A stretch of 64,000 nt of DNA from Larix kaempferi (GCA_027924585.1 BSBM01000877.1:4403501-4467500), one strand, 5' to 3'; positions 36,300 to 47,973 are shown, numbered from the stretch's first letter. Notes: generated from the sequence alone by a model not told the origin. Program-made: numbers and translations.

Positions 36300-37890
36300 C
36301 CTTGACCTATAATGGTCAGGTGGTGCAGTTTCCTTCCATTGGTCAATGAACCAGACGAATGTGTTGGCTCGGCACTGGAGAGGGCCAACCAGGTATGGGA
36401 CTGGTTGGGCACCACCAAATGCTTGGTAAATCCAGCCGATGGGGAGGTGTACTGGTTAAGAATTAACTACATCCAAGTCCATAGGCGATTCCAAGGCTTG
36501 CAAAGCGAAGCAGGATCCTGTGGACCAGAGGGGAAACGCACAATACATATAATTATTCGTTTTCATTTATGTCTTGTTTGGAATAATGAATATTTTAGGT
36601 ATAAGTCTTCTAACAGCTAAGCTGATACACTATTGTTTCTTTGTTGGAAACCTTGGTCATTGCAGGCAGGCAAGACCCTGAAAGACTATAAATTGCTAGT
36701 AAATCCAGAGAGTAAATGAGTGGGCGATATAAATTATTGAGAAATCCAAGGAGTAGCTGGTTGAACGCTATAAAGTTCTTAATTAGTCCAGAGAGTGACT
36801 AGTTGGGCATTAACTACTTGATATGGTAAAGCAACGTGTACGCTGGCCCAACACCCCTTAAACAATTGATAAAACCAATCGGAGCACTGGCCTAGCATAT
36901 TGCTAAAGGAAATGATTGATAAACCCAGTCGGCGTACTAGCCTGGCATTTCCTATTCGAATGATTGTGGAGTACCCTACGTGCTGGCCCAACATTCATAA
37001 TTGTGTTCACGGGAAATCCAAGGCTCGTAAAGCAAAGAAGGATCTCATGGAATAAAGTGAAGACATCCAATACAGATAAGTATTCGGTTACCTTACAGCT
37101 TTTTGATTATGAATATACGTGTGTATATGATTTGGTTATGATTTCCTAAACTCTTGTTTAGAGATAAACCCTATGGAAATAAACTAAACATGTGAATTGA
37201 TTCAATGTTTGAGTGTAGGTATTGTTGGAAGAAAGGACTATGAAGGCATCATAGGGATGTAGATGGACATGTGACCATCCTAAAGAGCTCAGTATGAGCA
37301 GTAATGAAAGATGGTGCTAGTGGACATGAGTGGGTCATAGCAGCCAAAGGTTCTATAGGAAACTATGGAGGAGGGTTCCTAGTTGAAAATCCTTAGACAG
37401 ACCTTAGACACTAAGTGTCATAGCCAAGAAAGGAAAGTCAAAGCATTCACATTGAAGTGAAAGAGACTAAGGAGCATGAAACCACAGTGATGGTGTAGCT
37501 CCATAATATAACAAGACTAAGAGGGAGAAAATCCTACTCTTCTCTTTCCTTTCGATTGATGCATTTATAAAACAAAAGATTGTTGAGTGCACGTATGGCT
37601 GAAAATAGATTGTGTTTAATTGCTTGAGATGAGTTGTGAATGCTGAAATAGTAAATTTCTTATGAAAGGATGAACATGAATGATTTCATGTGTATGTTGG
37701 GAAAGCATAAAAAGTGTGGAAGTTCCATGAATAAAGCATGGACATTCCATGTCAATTGGGAAAATAATTGACTAATTTTAATGTTATGTTATGCTTGTCC
37801 TAACAAAGGATTTCCATGATGAATTTCACAGGTAAGAAGGTGAAACAATTGGTTGCAGCCGACACAAGAAATTGTTGCTAGTAAGCAAAG
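36300..37890. other. Element A interior with degenerate repeats
   Basis: 36690-37010 has loosely repeated motifs around CTGGCCCAACA and AATCCAGAGAGTNA. No coding region recognised. Confidence 0.4.
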
Positions 37891-37899
37891 TGTGGTCAG

Positions 37900-38430
37900 T
37901 TGTTTCCATTGACCATGGCAGCTGACCGAGGGCTATTAGAGTTGGCTGAAAGTCTTCTTCAAACAATTTCCAGGACCCAAGAAAATATTGGAGAGATGCT
38001 CAAGCTACAGAGGCAAAAAAATGAAATGAACCACAAGGTTTTGCAGGACTCTATTCACCTGCAAAAAGAGGTAAAAAGCATTTTGGGAGCAATCAGTAAA
38101 GGAAAGGAAAGTGGATCCATGAAGAAGCATTCATCCAATCGGTCGATTAAGAAACGTTCGGTGGGAAGAATCAAAGGAATTTGAGCAGGAAAGGGTAAAG
38201 AAACCAATGAAATGTTGAGGATGTGGAGGAAATCATTGCCTCCGTGACTGCCCAACAATGGAACATCAAGAGGGTAGACTCCATAAAGTTTCCAGAATTG
38301 TAGATCAGCGGGAAGGTAAAGAAAGGGAAGGGATTGTTTTGGAACAATGCCCTCATGCAAAGCTAGAAGGTCCCAGCCAGCAAGAGCTGTTTGTGAAGAC
38401 CAAAGGACTTGGTCCTGAAAACCCAAGTAA
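37900..38430 (+). pseudogene. Element A gag-like remnant (coiled coil plus CCHC knuckle)
   Basis: The first frame (37900-38184) gives about 94 codons of Leu/Gln/Glu-rich, probably coiled-coil sequence (LLELAESLLQTISRTQEN, LQDSIHLQKEVKSIL) with a basic end. After a one-base frame change near 38165, a second frame reads a zinc-knuckle-like segment (C-x2-C-x3-H-x4-C: KC.GCGGNHCLRDCP, one Trp-type position now TGA) and ends at about 38430. Coiled coil followed by CCHC is typical of retrotransposon gag nucleocapsid. It lies about 100 bp before the PPT, where pol would normally end, so pol has been lost or the element is a gag-only derivative. Confidence 0.55.
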
Positions 38431-38534
38431 AGGGTGAAATGCAAGACAGACCTGCCACATTTTGTGAATTTTGAACATGTATATAGCGTGTATGTATTCA
38501 AAAGTAATTGGAACACCGAGGATGGTGTTATTCC

Positions 38535-38546
38535 AAGGGGAGGGGA
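38535..38546 (+). other. Element A polypurine tract
   Basis: AAGGGGAGGGGA just upstream of the 3' LTR. Confidence 0.85.
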
Positions 38547-38547
38547 T

Positions 38548-39854
38548 TGTCACATCCCCACTTTGACCCTTTTAATATTTCGGGTTATAATGTAAATATT
38601 GTATGCATATTATGTATGATTCCTAGCGTGGAGCTCAAGGCCAAGGCCCCTCTAGAGAATGCTCGACCTAGAAGAGGCAAGTATTTGAAATTATGCTACC
38701 CATGTGCCAGTGAACCATGGGAATTGTAAATATGCATATTAAAATAAATTCCCACAACTAGCTATGCAATGCAACAAGAGATGGGGGCATGATGTTACAA
38801 GGAAATTGGGAGGGAAATATTCAAACCCTTGAGCCAATCAAGTCAAGCCAAGTGTTAATGAGAGAACCCATGAACCCTCAACTACCCATGTTGACTTTTG
38901 TACCCAATCATTGATTTCTCCCAAGAGTTGGTTGAGGTAGTTAATTCCTTGGGGAATGGGAGGTATGGTTGTCCAAATTCGAGTATGGGTAAGCCACCCT
39001 TCCTAGATTTTCATGTTTTGGCTTCTTAGGCAAGAAAAGGGGCCACGAAATTTCTCCCCAAGCCATTATTCACCTATCAGTTTGCTCCCTCACGAGTGGG
39101 GACCTTCCTGGGCAGTTCCCTCCATGGTTTTGCTGTGTTTACCTTCATTTTCCTAGTTGGGAAGGGTGTTTTTGTTGTGGCTAACAGTGGGGAAGAAGGG
39201 AAACGATTTGGGGTTTTATTGAGGCCTTTTTGGCCCACTGAATGCTCATACATCTGTGGGGGAAATCGGTTTTCTTCCCTAGGGTTGATTCCCTCTCCCC
39301 ACAATCCGTTTTTGGTGTGCCTACGGTTTTGGGAAAACCCTTGTCCATCTAGTTCCTAAGTCCCACTATTGAAAGTGTGTTCCAGAGCCCATATCTGAGT
39401 TTTGGGTGCAAGAGAATGCTGGGGTTGAGTTGGGTATCCATTGCTTTGGGATGTGCTGTGCTTGAGGGTTCCCTTTTCCTTGTAGATATCATGCCCAGCT
39501 CGGGGGTGGTCTTTGAGTGCTGAAAGAATACAGGCTGGGCAGAGACCTATGGTTGGGAGGAATGTTGCAGCAACATAGCTAGTTATTTGGGAAAGCATTG
39601 CATCAAGATGAGTATTTTATTATGTATTTACTTCTGCAAATGTGTTAATTTGTTGATTGTGTTAAATTGAATAGAAGTCATGTAATATGTGTGTGGATGA
39701 GTTCATTTCCGCTGTGCATGTTTGTTTGATTTCCATCTGCACACATCTCTTTTATGGCTGTGAATCTAATGAATATGGCTGAGTTTATGAAAATCCCCAT
39801 AGAATGGCATCAGGTTCCCCTCCTTGCACTGGGTCTAAGGGTGGGTACGTTACA
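38548..39854 (+). repeat. Element A 3' LTR
   Basis: 1307 bp, TGTCACATCC...GGTACGTTACA, uninterrupted; proves the site of B's insertion. Followed by TSD TCTGG. Confidence 0.95.
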
Positions 39855-39883
39855 TCTGGATCAGGAATATTGCTAGTTGACAT
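39855..39883 (-). pseudogene. TNP2 exon 1, 5' end with start codon
   Basis: Minus-strand ATG at 39883 begins MSTSNIPDP and reaches the TSD of element A. The frame continues 16 kb away at 23816 as DEQNQQ. It lies about 480 bp inside the CACTA end at 40363. Confidence 0.75.
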
Positions 39884-40077
39884 TTTCTCGTAAAGAGTTT
39901 GAATGAAGATTATCGATCTTAGAAAATGAAGCTCCACACTTCACTCGCTTGAATCTCAAAAAAAATGGAAATAATGAAAAACAGTCCGTTGAATAAAAAA
40001 ACTTCCGCAAACCGTCGCTTGTATAGCAAACATGTCAGAATGTTTCAATATTTATAATTTTTAAAAGTTAACCTTCC

Positions 40078-40249
40078 ATCGGATATCCGACGCCTTGAAC
40101 CTAGTTACCGTTGGAGAATTGATGTCGTATTTCCGACATCCTCGGGTTGAATAGCTTGGCGTCGGATATCTGACATCCCAATGCATAATATGATGTCGGA
40201 TATCCACAAAACCGTCGGAGAGGAGCATATCTGTCGGATATCCGACGTC
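40078..40249. repeat. CACTA subterminal palindromic repeats (5 units)
   Basis: Five variants of TGTCGGATATCCGACA: 40078-40092, 40121-40140, 40158-40177, 40192-40205 and 40232-40249. Each is an imperfect palindrome, in both orientations. CACTA elements carry such arrays near each end as binding sites for the TNPA-type protein; here they sit between the transposase start and the element end. Confidence 0.75.
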
Positions 40250-40358
40250 TCCTTCTATCAATTTTGAAAAGATCATCAAATTTTGAGATTTTTAAGGTGA
40301 AATCCTACGACATAGTCCTTCTTCGTTGGAGGTCGTCGAATTTTGGGTCCAAATCCAC

Positions 40359-40363
40359 TAGTG
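40359..40363 (-). other. Probable CACTA terminus
   Basis: Read on the minus strand the element would begin CACTAGTGGATTTGGACCC. The adjoining 3 bp CTC (40364-40366) could be the target duplication. The partner terminus was not found. Confidence 0.5.
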
Positions 40364-40575
40364 CTCCCATTTGGGTTTCCACCTCAAAATCTTGTGTGTT
40401 CTATGTTCTTTATCTTGGTGCATATGTGGATGAATGTTTTATTTATGTTGGATGCATAATTAAAGATCAAAGTTAAGTTAAATACTAATTTGTTAAAGAA
40501 GGTAAAAGCTTCTGATAACTGTGCTAATACTAATTCACCCCCCTCTCAGTATTAAATCGATTCCAACACTTATTA
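40364..40575 (+). repeat. Possible LTR 3'-end fragment (copia SIRE-like)
   Basis: The sequence ends AATTCACCCCCCTCTCAGTA...GATTCCAACA, a configuration commonly seen at the end of SIRE-type copia LTRs. No PBS follows, so at most a truncated or solo piece into which the CACTA element inserted. Confidence 0.3.
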
Positions 40576-40579
40576 TGGT

Positions 40580-41024
40580 AGCCTCCATGATCTTTCTTCT
40601 GATTTCATCCACAACCTCTTTTTCTATAATGATGCTAACATTTTCTCTTAAGTAGATAGATCTATTGGTTGCCCTCAAGTTGACCCTCATCATTCCCTCA
40701 TCGAGTTATTTTTTTGTGCTTATCAAAAGTATAATCTTTATCATCTTCTTTTTTGGAAGCCAAACTAGGATGAATATAAAATAGAAAACATCTTTCACCA
40801 AGTTTATATTTGTCAAAGATCAATTCCATAAGTTGAGTATCCTTATTTGTAAAATAATTTTTACATCCACCTAAATTCAACAAAGCTCCTTGACATGACC
40901 TAAAAGATCTTCAATCCTATCAAAGGAGAGAGGGTTAAGAGATATCATTTTTTTCTCAATATGCATAATCAAACTTTCGTCGATGTTATCAAACACATTC
41001 TTCAATGTCTTCCAATCTTGATTT
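40580..41024. other. Unassigned sequence
   Basis: No coherent ORF or repeat recognised between the CACTA flank and the start of the element E internal homology. Confidence 0.3.
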
Positions 41025-42497
41025 GGAATTTCCTACGTAATTTGGTTACCGATATTAGTAGGGGTTCTCAAAGTATAACCTAAAATGTAATAATGTCAAT
41101 AAGATCATCTCCAAGAGACCTCGAAGAAAAAGAGATTATCTATCAAATGCCAATAGAAATGGATATGGATTGAATGAACCTAGTTGAAACCAATCAAACT
41201 CCAAGAGGACAAAAGAAAGCCAACAACAAGCATACGTTCCTTTAATCTCATTTTAATATAATGTATTGTATAGAAAAACTATTTTTAGATGTATTCTGTT
41301 GAGTATATACAAGCAAGAAAATTAAGATATCCTCCATGAAAGATAAAAATCACCTTATTATTATAATTTTTTAACATTTTGAACATCTCCTCAACTTGAA
41401 CATGAACATGATGATCAACCTCTCCTTTTTTATTTATTTCTATACTAACTAATGCAACTTCACCAAGTTATTGATACAAATTTAATTGCTCTTGTAAAAA
41501 AAAGACATGCAATCCACATAAAATAAAATCTTGTTAGTCAATGAAAAAATTCTAAGCATACACTTTAATATAAAGTGATGTAAGATTAATTTCTTCTCGT
41601 CATTGTTAAAATGTTGGGAGGTTGATAACATTATCAACTCTAAAGTATTGAATTATGGTTGGTGGCATGTTAGATTATGTATAATTCCCTTGAAAGTCAA
41701 AGTAAAAGTGTGTTAACCATTCAAAGAATCTTAAGCACATGTTACAACATAAAATCATGTAAGATCAATTTCTTCAAATATTTATGAATTTCAATATTTA
41801 ATGTGATTGAATTTGACATATAATTTTGATATAATTCGATGCAAGAGTAATTTCTTCTTGTCACACTATTAAAATGAGGAGATGTTCTTAACACATAATT
41901 AACATATAATGCTAAATTTATCAATTCTTAATTGCTAAATTATGGATAATAATATATCATCAACACATATCATAAACATGTATAATTTGTTTAAAAATCT
42001 AAATAAAAACATGTTAATCATTAAAACAAATATTAAACATGCTTTGGCATAAAATAATGTAAAATTAATTTCTTTAAATGTTTCTGAATTTCAATGTTTC
42101 TTATGAGATTTTAACAGAATCATGAATGTAAATACGGGACAAGTAGAAAGGAGGGTGTCCATAGGCCCACATGGGGTGCACTTAAATCTAGTTTGTGTGG
42201 GTTTCAAACTCTTTGGTACACATGGGAATACATTGGTTTAAATATTTCTGAATTTCAATGTTTCCTATGATATTTTAACAGAATCATGAATGTAAATACG
42301 GGACAAATAGAAAGGAGGGTGTCCATAGGCCCACATGGGGTGCACATAAATCTAGTTTGTGTGGGTTTCAAACTCTTTGGTACACATGGGAATACATTGG
42401 TTTATTATGTTATTTAATTTTAAATTATTATTTTTAAATAATATGAAGGTTATTCCGTAGGTAAAAAAAATTATCCCATGGAATTTGGGTGAATCAT
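41025..42497 (+). mobile_element. Element E, left copy, internal segment 1
   Basis: Diverged direct copy of 56838-58375 (shared TTAGTAGGGGTTCTCAA, GAGATTATCTATCAAAT, TAATGTATTGTAT, GTGTCCATAGGCCCACATGG). Non-coding, AT-rich, with internal ~130-bp imperfect repeats. It ends where element C inserted (TSD ATCAT) and resumes at 51645. Confidence 0.75.
42081..42405 (+). repeat. 164-bp tandem duplication
   Basis: TTTCTGAATTTCAATGTTTC...GAATACATTGGTTTA is present twice (from 42081 and 42245) in the left copy of E but only once in the right copy (about 58195-58340). Confidence 0.9.
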
Positions 42498-43232
42498 TGT
42501 TGGCATGGTATTAGTCCGCATGAAGTGCGGAAGCCGATAACTGCGAAAAAGGACCATCTACGGAAGAAATGGTCATTCGTGGAGAACAAAGAGCCGACTA
42601 AAGTGGTTTAGTTAGTTAGAATAGGTCATGTGGATCATTTTGTAACCACTTAGTTTCATATAAATAGGATTATGATTGTAAGCCTAAGGGCATCTCGATA
42701 TAGTTGAATCGGAGAATGATATGTTCTGAACTGTTTTGTATCCGCGACAAGATGTTTTGACTATTTCTACGAAGGTTATTCCACAGGTTTTGATGAATGC
42801 ATGAAGATGTTCGATTATGGTTATATCTTTTGTCTCTGTTTCTGTTAATTGATGAATGCAGTCTTTGCAAAATGTTTTGTGGTTTGGTAATTATTGTTAA
42901 TGCAAATTATTAAACCATGTTGATGCGAATGCTGTTTATACATTGAATATGCATATGCGAAGGAAATGAATGGATGTATGAACTATTAGTATGATGCGAA
43001 GACATAATATTTGGTTTCCGTGGTTGTAAAGTGCGGTTCGATGCATGTCCTCTCTCTACTGCGGAAACTTGGTTCCTGCAGCCCCCTTATTCATCTCGGG
43101 TGAGACTTCACTCGCTCTGCGAGTGTTGTTGGAAAGGGTAAAACCTTTCTGGGCCGGTGTGTAAGGGAGTTTCGTTGATGGTTGTTGACAGTAGTGCGAA
43201 GTGAACCCCTATCGACAGTCGTTGTGTCAACA
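42498..43232 (+). repeat. Element C 5' LTR
   Basis: 735 bp. TATA box TATAAATAG at 42659-42667. Ends GACAGTCGTTGTGTCAACA. Confidence 0.93.
42659..42667 (+). promoter_or_regulatory. TATA box in C 5' LTR
   Basis: TATAAATAG within TTTCATATAAATAGGATT; the counterpart in the 3' LTR is TATAAATAAG at 51066-51075. Confidence 0.6.
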
Positions 43233-43234
43233 AA

Positions 43235-43253
43235 TGGTTCCATTGTCGGGACC
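43235..43253 (+). other. Element C primer-binding-site-like sequence
   Basis: TGGTTCCATTGTCGGGACC starts two bases after the LTR. Exact tRNA donor not determined. Confidence 0.6.
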
Positions 43254-43259
43254 CTGAAG

Positions 43260-45810
43260 AGGAAAAGAAGAGGATATGGTGTGTCACCCGATGAAACCGA
43301 AGATTCAAGAGTGGTTCGATAAGAAGGAAGAAGAATTCGCAGAAGGATAAAATCGGAACCCTGGACAGACAGTGAGCAGTTGGCTACAAAAGCATATTTA
43401 TTCAGATATCCACGAAGTATTTTTCTGTGAATTCCTGGTGCTGTTGAACAAGTGGCTAGCGCAATTGATGTTTCCAAAGAACCATTGTCAAAAGACTGAG
43501 CCTAACCATTGGACCCCAGAACTGATTCAACAGCTAAAGTGAGTCGACAATAAGGTACCAAGGGCTGTCGATTTTTGGGTGGATAGTATCCTAGAGGGAT
43601 ACATCACTGAGTTCGTAGTTGACACAATCAAATCATACAACGACGTAGAAAGGAACTTTTTCAACGGACCTAGGGGGAGATTCCTACTACTGCTCAAATT
43701 GTGGATTAAGATGCTCGTCTGTGAAAAGGGCATATTGAGGATGACTTCCGATGAGTAGAAGATCAGTGTACGGAGGTTGAGGGTATCATGTGAATGTGGA
43801 TCTGATAGAAAGATGTGGGGTAGATGGACATGAGGGATGACGAATTTCTAAGGGAGGCTGAGGAAGATTGTGGTACCTTGAGGAGTGGGGTGATATTTCG
43901 GTGACCAAAGAAGAGGAGGAGGACTGAGAGAGAGTCTCCTAAAGGGACTAGAATGGAAGACTACGAAACAAGACCACAAGGGACAAATCAACCTTATTAC
44001 GATGAAGGAGATAGTGACTAGGCTACCCCAGAAGCAGCAGAGGGACAGATTGTAAGTTACAACATACCTTCAGCCCCACACACTACTCAGAATTTCACAG
44101 GAAGAAACACAAGTTATTCACAGATTTTCCCTACATGCAACGGTAGAAGTAGCACATCAACAAGCAATAACAATAGGAACATAAGAATGACATACGACAC
44201 AAAAATGCCCACTTTCCAGGGGAACGGGACTGAGGATCTCGAGCAGTATTGGTTCCTATGCGAAGCGGTATGGACTGTGAAGCAGGTCCAGGATGAAGAT
44301 ATTAAAAAGGGACATCTAGCGACGACTCTTAGGGGCCGTGCGCTAGATTGGTTCATGAAGTTCACAAAGGTACCAACAGGGACTCCAGGGAAAACATTGG
44401 CGCAGATCAAAGCAGGAATGATTGACAAGTTTAGAAAGCCAAAATTGGAGTCGCAGTACGTCACCGAGCTCAAAGAAATTAAGAAATACCCAAATGAGCC
44501 AGTATGGGAATTTGATCAACGGTATAAAACATTGATAGCGAAGGTGAGTTTTGGGATAAATGATATGCAACACAAGGAGTGGTTTATCACAGGATTGGCA
44601 CCACACATCCGTGGACCACTAATGCAACAGAAGGTTGCAACCCAAGTCGAAGCGCTGGAGATTGCGATGAAGCCGGAGGCTTCACCAATCAGTGAAGCTA
44701 GCATAGGAATGGATAGGATACAAGCGTAGTTGGACAATATGACACTTCAATTGCAGGATATGAAGAAAGGGAAAGAAACCCACAAAGAAATATGGTGCAG
44801 CAGGTGTAAAACAAAAGGACACCATAAGGATAATTGCCCAGAGTTTCGCGAATATTTGCAATCATTTGCACCGAATCCCCTCAGTCAAGGAGGGATTCCT
44901 TGGTGTCGCATCTGTCACACCAGAGGACATCGATCGGAAGAGTGTGTGTACCTGCAGAAAATGGTGTCGAATCCAGTAAATCTATATTGCAAATTTTTTC
45001 GATCAGTTGGCCATGATGAAAAAGACTACAGGGCCTATGACCTACTCTAGGACTGGACTGCTGACACATATTTTATGAAATGGGAAGAGAAATTGGCGGT
45101 ACAGCAGTAACCACAGTATACCGAACAAAAACTTCATTTTAACCAACCGCAACAGTATGATCAAGGGCAGTACGGGAAACCACAGTATGGTCAGCCACAA
45201 TATCCGCCACCGCAGTATGGGAAAACACCATATCAACAACCGCAGTATGGGAAACCGCAGTACCCACCATATGGGCCACCGCATGGAGGTTTTAGAGGAG
45301 GATACCATAGAGGGCAAGGTGCTGGCGAAGGACAAGGAGGAGTTGCTAGACGAGGATGAGGACCGATTATATGTTACAATTATGGGCAGCAGGGGCATTA
45401 TCAGATGGATTTCCTGAATCTAGCACCACAGTGCACATACTGCAGTGTTGTGGACCATGGAGTCGAAAACTATCCGCAACTCATCACAAAATGGAAAACC
45501 AAGAACATGCCCTCACCTCCCCAGAATCAGAATCAGAATCCTCCACCAGTGGTGCTGAAAATATCAGCGGAGGTTAGAAGTCACACTGCGACGGTTGTAG
45601 TAGTGACTCGAGGAGGAGCGGTGACAGGAGTTGACAGGTCAAGGGCAACTATACGACCAACAGCACGGAAGCACGTCACATTTGATGCGGAATTCGAAAG
45701 GGATGTCTTCTTGAAAGCGCAGGAAGCAATGAGACAGAGGAGGCAGTTACCTCTTCAGGAAGAAGTTACCTATGATATGCCACCAACGTTCGATACGACG
45801 AAGTCATAGA
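43260..45810 (+). pseudogene. Element C gag
   Basis: From about 44041 one frame runs through the region with several in-frame stops (for example TAG at 44727, TAG at 45048, TGA at 45357). The 44187-44729 block is a Retrotrans_gag-type capsid (FQGNGTEDLEQYWFLCEAVW, GRALDWFMKF, EFDQRYKTL). It is followed by CCHC-type knuckles (CSRCKTKGHHKDNCPEF and CRICHTRGHRSEECVY), a Gln/Tyr/Pro-rich repeat region (PQYGKPQYGQ, 45120-45280), then further Cys/His motifs (CTYCSVVDHGVENYPQ). Upstream 43260-44040 is a low-similarity N-terminal part with stops. Gag would form the cytoplasmic particle. The multi-knuckle layout is longer than in typical gypsy gag. Confidence 0.75.
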
Positions 45811-45974
45811 GAAAGGCTAACACCTTAAGGGCCTTCTTGGAAATTTTCCTAGAGTTGGAAAAGAATTAGGATGTGCTGGAAGAAATATCCAACTTGTTTC
45901 ATTGATGGGAGTTTGCACGCTAGGAGCGCACAGTCAATCGCATACACAAGAGGAAAACGGGACGACAGATGTGA

Positions 45975-46454
45975 ATGTCGGCACAAATCAAAGCATTTGA
46001 TGTCGACTCAATCATCTTGGACCTGGGGTCGGATGTCAACATTTTGACCAGGAAGACCTCGAAAACAATGGGAAAACCACAGTTGGCCTGGTCACTGGTA
46101 CAACTGCATTTAGCGAACCAGAGAAAGATGACTCCACTTGGCTGGGTGTGCCAGCTTCCAGTGGAAATTGAGGGACTGAAGACATATGCAGACTTTGATT
46201 TAATAGAGATTGTTGATAACACAAGCCCCTATCCAGTGCTGCTAGGGATATACTGGGTGATGGAAAACCAGGCCATCATCAACTTCAAGAAATGGACTAT
46301 TTCATTTGAGAATCGTGAGATGAGGGTAGTCACACCTCTCGACCCTACAGAAGGGAAGCGTTGTGTTGAACCAGCAAGAGATGAATTTAAGGAAGGATGG
46401 GGCAGTGTATACAACATATCTGAGGATTACATTAATCCTACCACAGATAGATAA
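45975..46454 (+). pseudogene. Element C retropepsin-like protease
   Basis: Same frame as gag. IILDLGSDVNILTRKT corresponds to the plant gypsy protease active site (usually D-[ST]-G-[AS]; here D-L-G-S), and PYPVLLGIYWV fits the C-terminal LLG motif. About 160 codons, close to the usual domain size plus linkers. The Thr/Ser-to-Leu change next to the catalytic Asp may reduce activity. Confidence 0.7.
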
Positions 46455-46469
46455 TTAGGATGGCGCAGT

Positions 46470-47235
46470 GTCAGTTCATCATCGTCAGATTCGGATGAGG
46501 TGCTCGAGAATTGGCAGAATCGGCTACACGAAGTATCATTCAGGAGGTGTGCACATATCACACAGTCACTACGATGTGTAGCCACAGAAGAGTGTGCACT
46601 GCCAACATATGAAGGGTTTCCCAACCTGACAATGTTTCTCACCGAATTTGAGGAAAAAGTGGTGGAACTACAACATCTATTGGCCTTGGAGGAAGCCTTG
46701 AAGGCTACTCCTGCGCGATGGTGGGTAGCGCACAAGTCTAGTATCATAAACTGGACACTATGTCAACACCTCATGGAGGTTCGATTCGGAGACACAGTAT
46801 GATACAGCGGATGGAAGTATGATGGCAGAGGAGATCCGAAGGAACATATGAACGCATGTCAAAGCCAATGAGGCTCAAGGGCGAAACAGGAATGGGTCTA
46901 GGCATTTTTTCACACACTGGATGAAGTACCGCGGAGTTGGTATGTCGGAGCAGAATTGCAACGCGGAACGACCTCTTACGAACAACTAACAATTGGATTT
47001 AGCCAAACGTTCAGTTTTTCAGATGAGAACCCCTTCATCCATAGCGCACTACAGGAGATCCGAGAGAAGGTATTTGAATCAGTCCTGATAGAGCAACCAT
47101 TGGAACTTCGGTGGACTGCGACACCGGAAATGTTGATGGTGTGCTACAATATCACAGGAGAACAGGACGATGAGGACAACCCGAGGGCCATATATGTACT
47201 AGAATCAGAAGGAGTCGCAGTGTCAAGGCACTAGG
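46470..47235 (+). pseudogene. Element C second gag-like segment
   Basis: Same frame, with stops at about 46800, 46870 and 46900. YDGRGDPKEHMNACQ, FFHTLDEVPRSWYVGAELQR and TFSFSDENP match the common plant Retrotrans_gag pattern, i.e. a second capsid-like module after the protease. This order (gag, protease, gag-like) is not standard and suggests recombination between two elements. Confidence 0.5.
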
Positions 47236-47701
47236 AATGCCTTCCGACAAGTTCCAGCAACTGCTGAAGATGAAGAAATTAAACATTGGTTCAAAGGGGA
47301 ACCCGAAGTTCGCAAGTATTAGGGATTATTTGGATGACTCAACTATCACAAAGATGATTGATCTGTTGCATGAGTTTCAGGATTTGTTCCCAATGAAATT
47401 CTCGAAGATAAAAGGAATTTTCGGAGGCTTAGGAAAAATGAAGATTCCCCTGAAACTCGATGTGAAGCTAGTCAAGCAGCGGCCGTACTAGTTGAATCTA
47501 AGATATAAGGAGCGGGTGCAAGCTGAACTAGAGAGAATGTTGGATGCAGGAATTCTAGAATCAATGATGGATGAGTTCGAGAAGTACACAACAGCGACCA
47601 AAATAAATCATAAGGGATCAGTGACAGAAATGCGAAGCCAAAAACATAAGGCGAAGCATCGATGCAGCAGAGCTAGCTGCGCCGTTAATCAAATAGGTTA
47701 A
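47236..47701 (+). pseudogene. Element C reverse transcriptase, N-terminal fragment
   Basis: The frame is shifted relative to gag/protease. IRDYLDDSTITKMIDLLHEFQDLFP and LVKQRPY followed by LNLRYKERVQAELERMLDAGI are the leader typical of gypsy RT (VKQRPYRLNP...VK.ELD.ML.AGII). The sequence then leaves the RT family before any catalytic motif (no YxDD), so the core is deleted. Confidence 0.7.
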
Positions 47702-47973
47702 AAAAAGAAGAAGAAGAATAAGAATCACAGAATATGACAGATATAAGGAAGCTCAGCATCCATCGGCAAGAAAGCATCGGTCGACAAAGGAATTGCAGAA
47801 CGGATGGACTCTGCGGAATGGGTCAAATTCGGTCATAAATGCAGCAGTTAAGCCACAACAGACAGCGACACAAACAAAAAATTAACATTTAATACCCGAC
47901 ACATGCGGCGAATTTGGAGAATCACCGCTGGATTTGGTAATAATGGTCTAAAATAGGTTGGATGCAGCCAACC

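Larger units (their letters stand above)
23817..39854 (+). mobile_element. LTR retrotransposon A (non-autonomous), interrupted by B
   Basis: Bounded by TSD TCTGG (23812-23816 and 39855-39859). LTRs begin TGTCAC and end TTACA. The 5' LTR is 23817-23879 plus 31073-32317; the 3' LTR is 38548-39854 (about 1307 bp each, a few percent diverged by eye). The PBS TGGTATCAGAG (32320-32330) matches initiator tRNA-Met, and the PPT AAGGGGAGGGGA is at 38535-38546. Without B the element would be about 8.8 kb. The internal region encodes no RT, RNase H or integrase; only a gag-like remnant near the 3' end is seen. Fits the LARD class (large retrotransposon derivative). It disrupts TNP2 exon 1. Confidence 0.93.
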
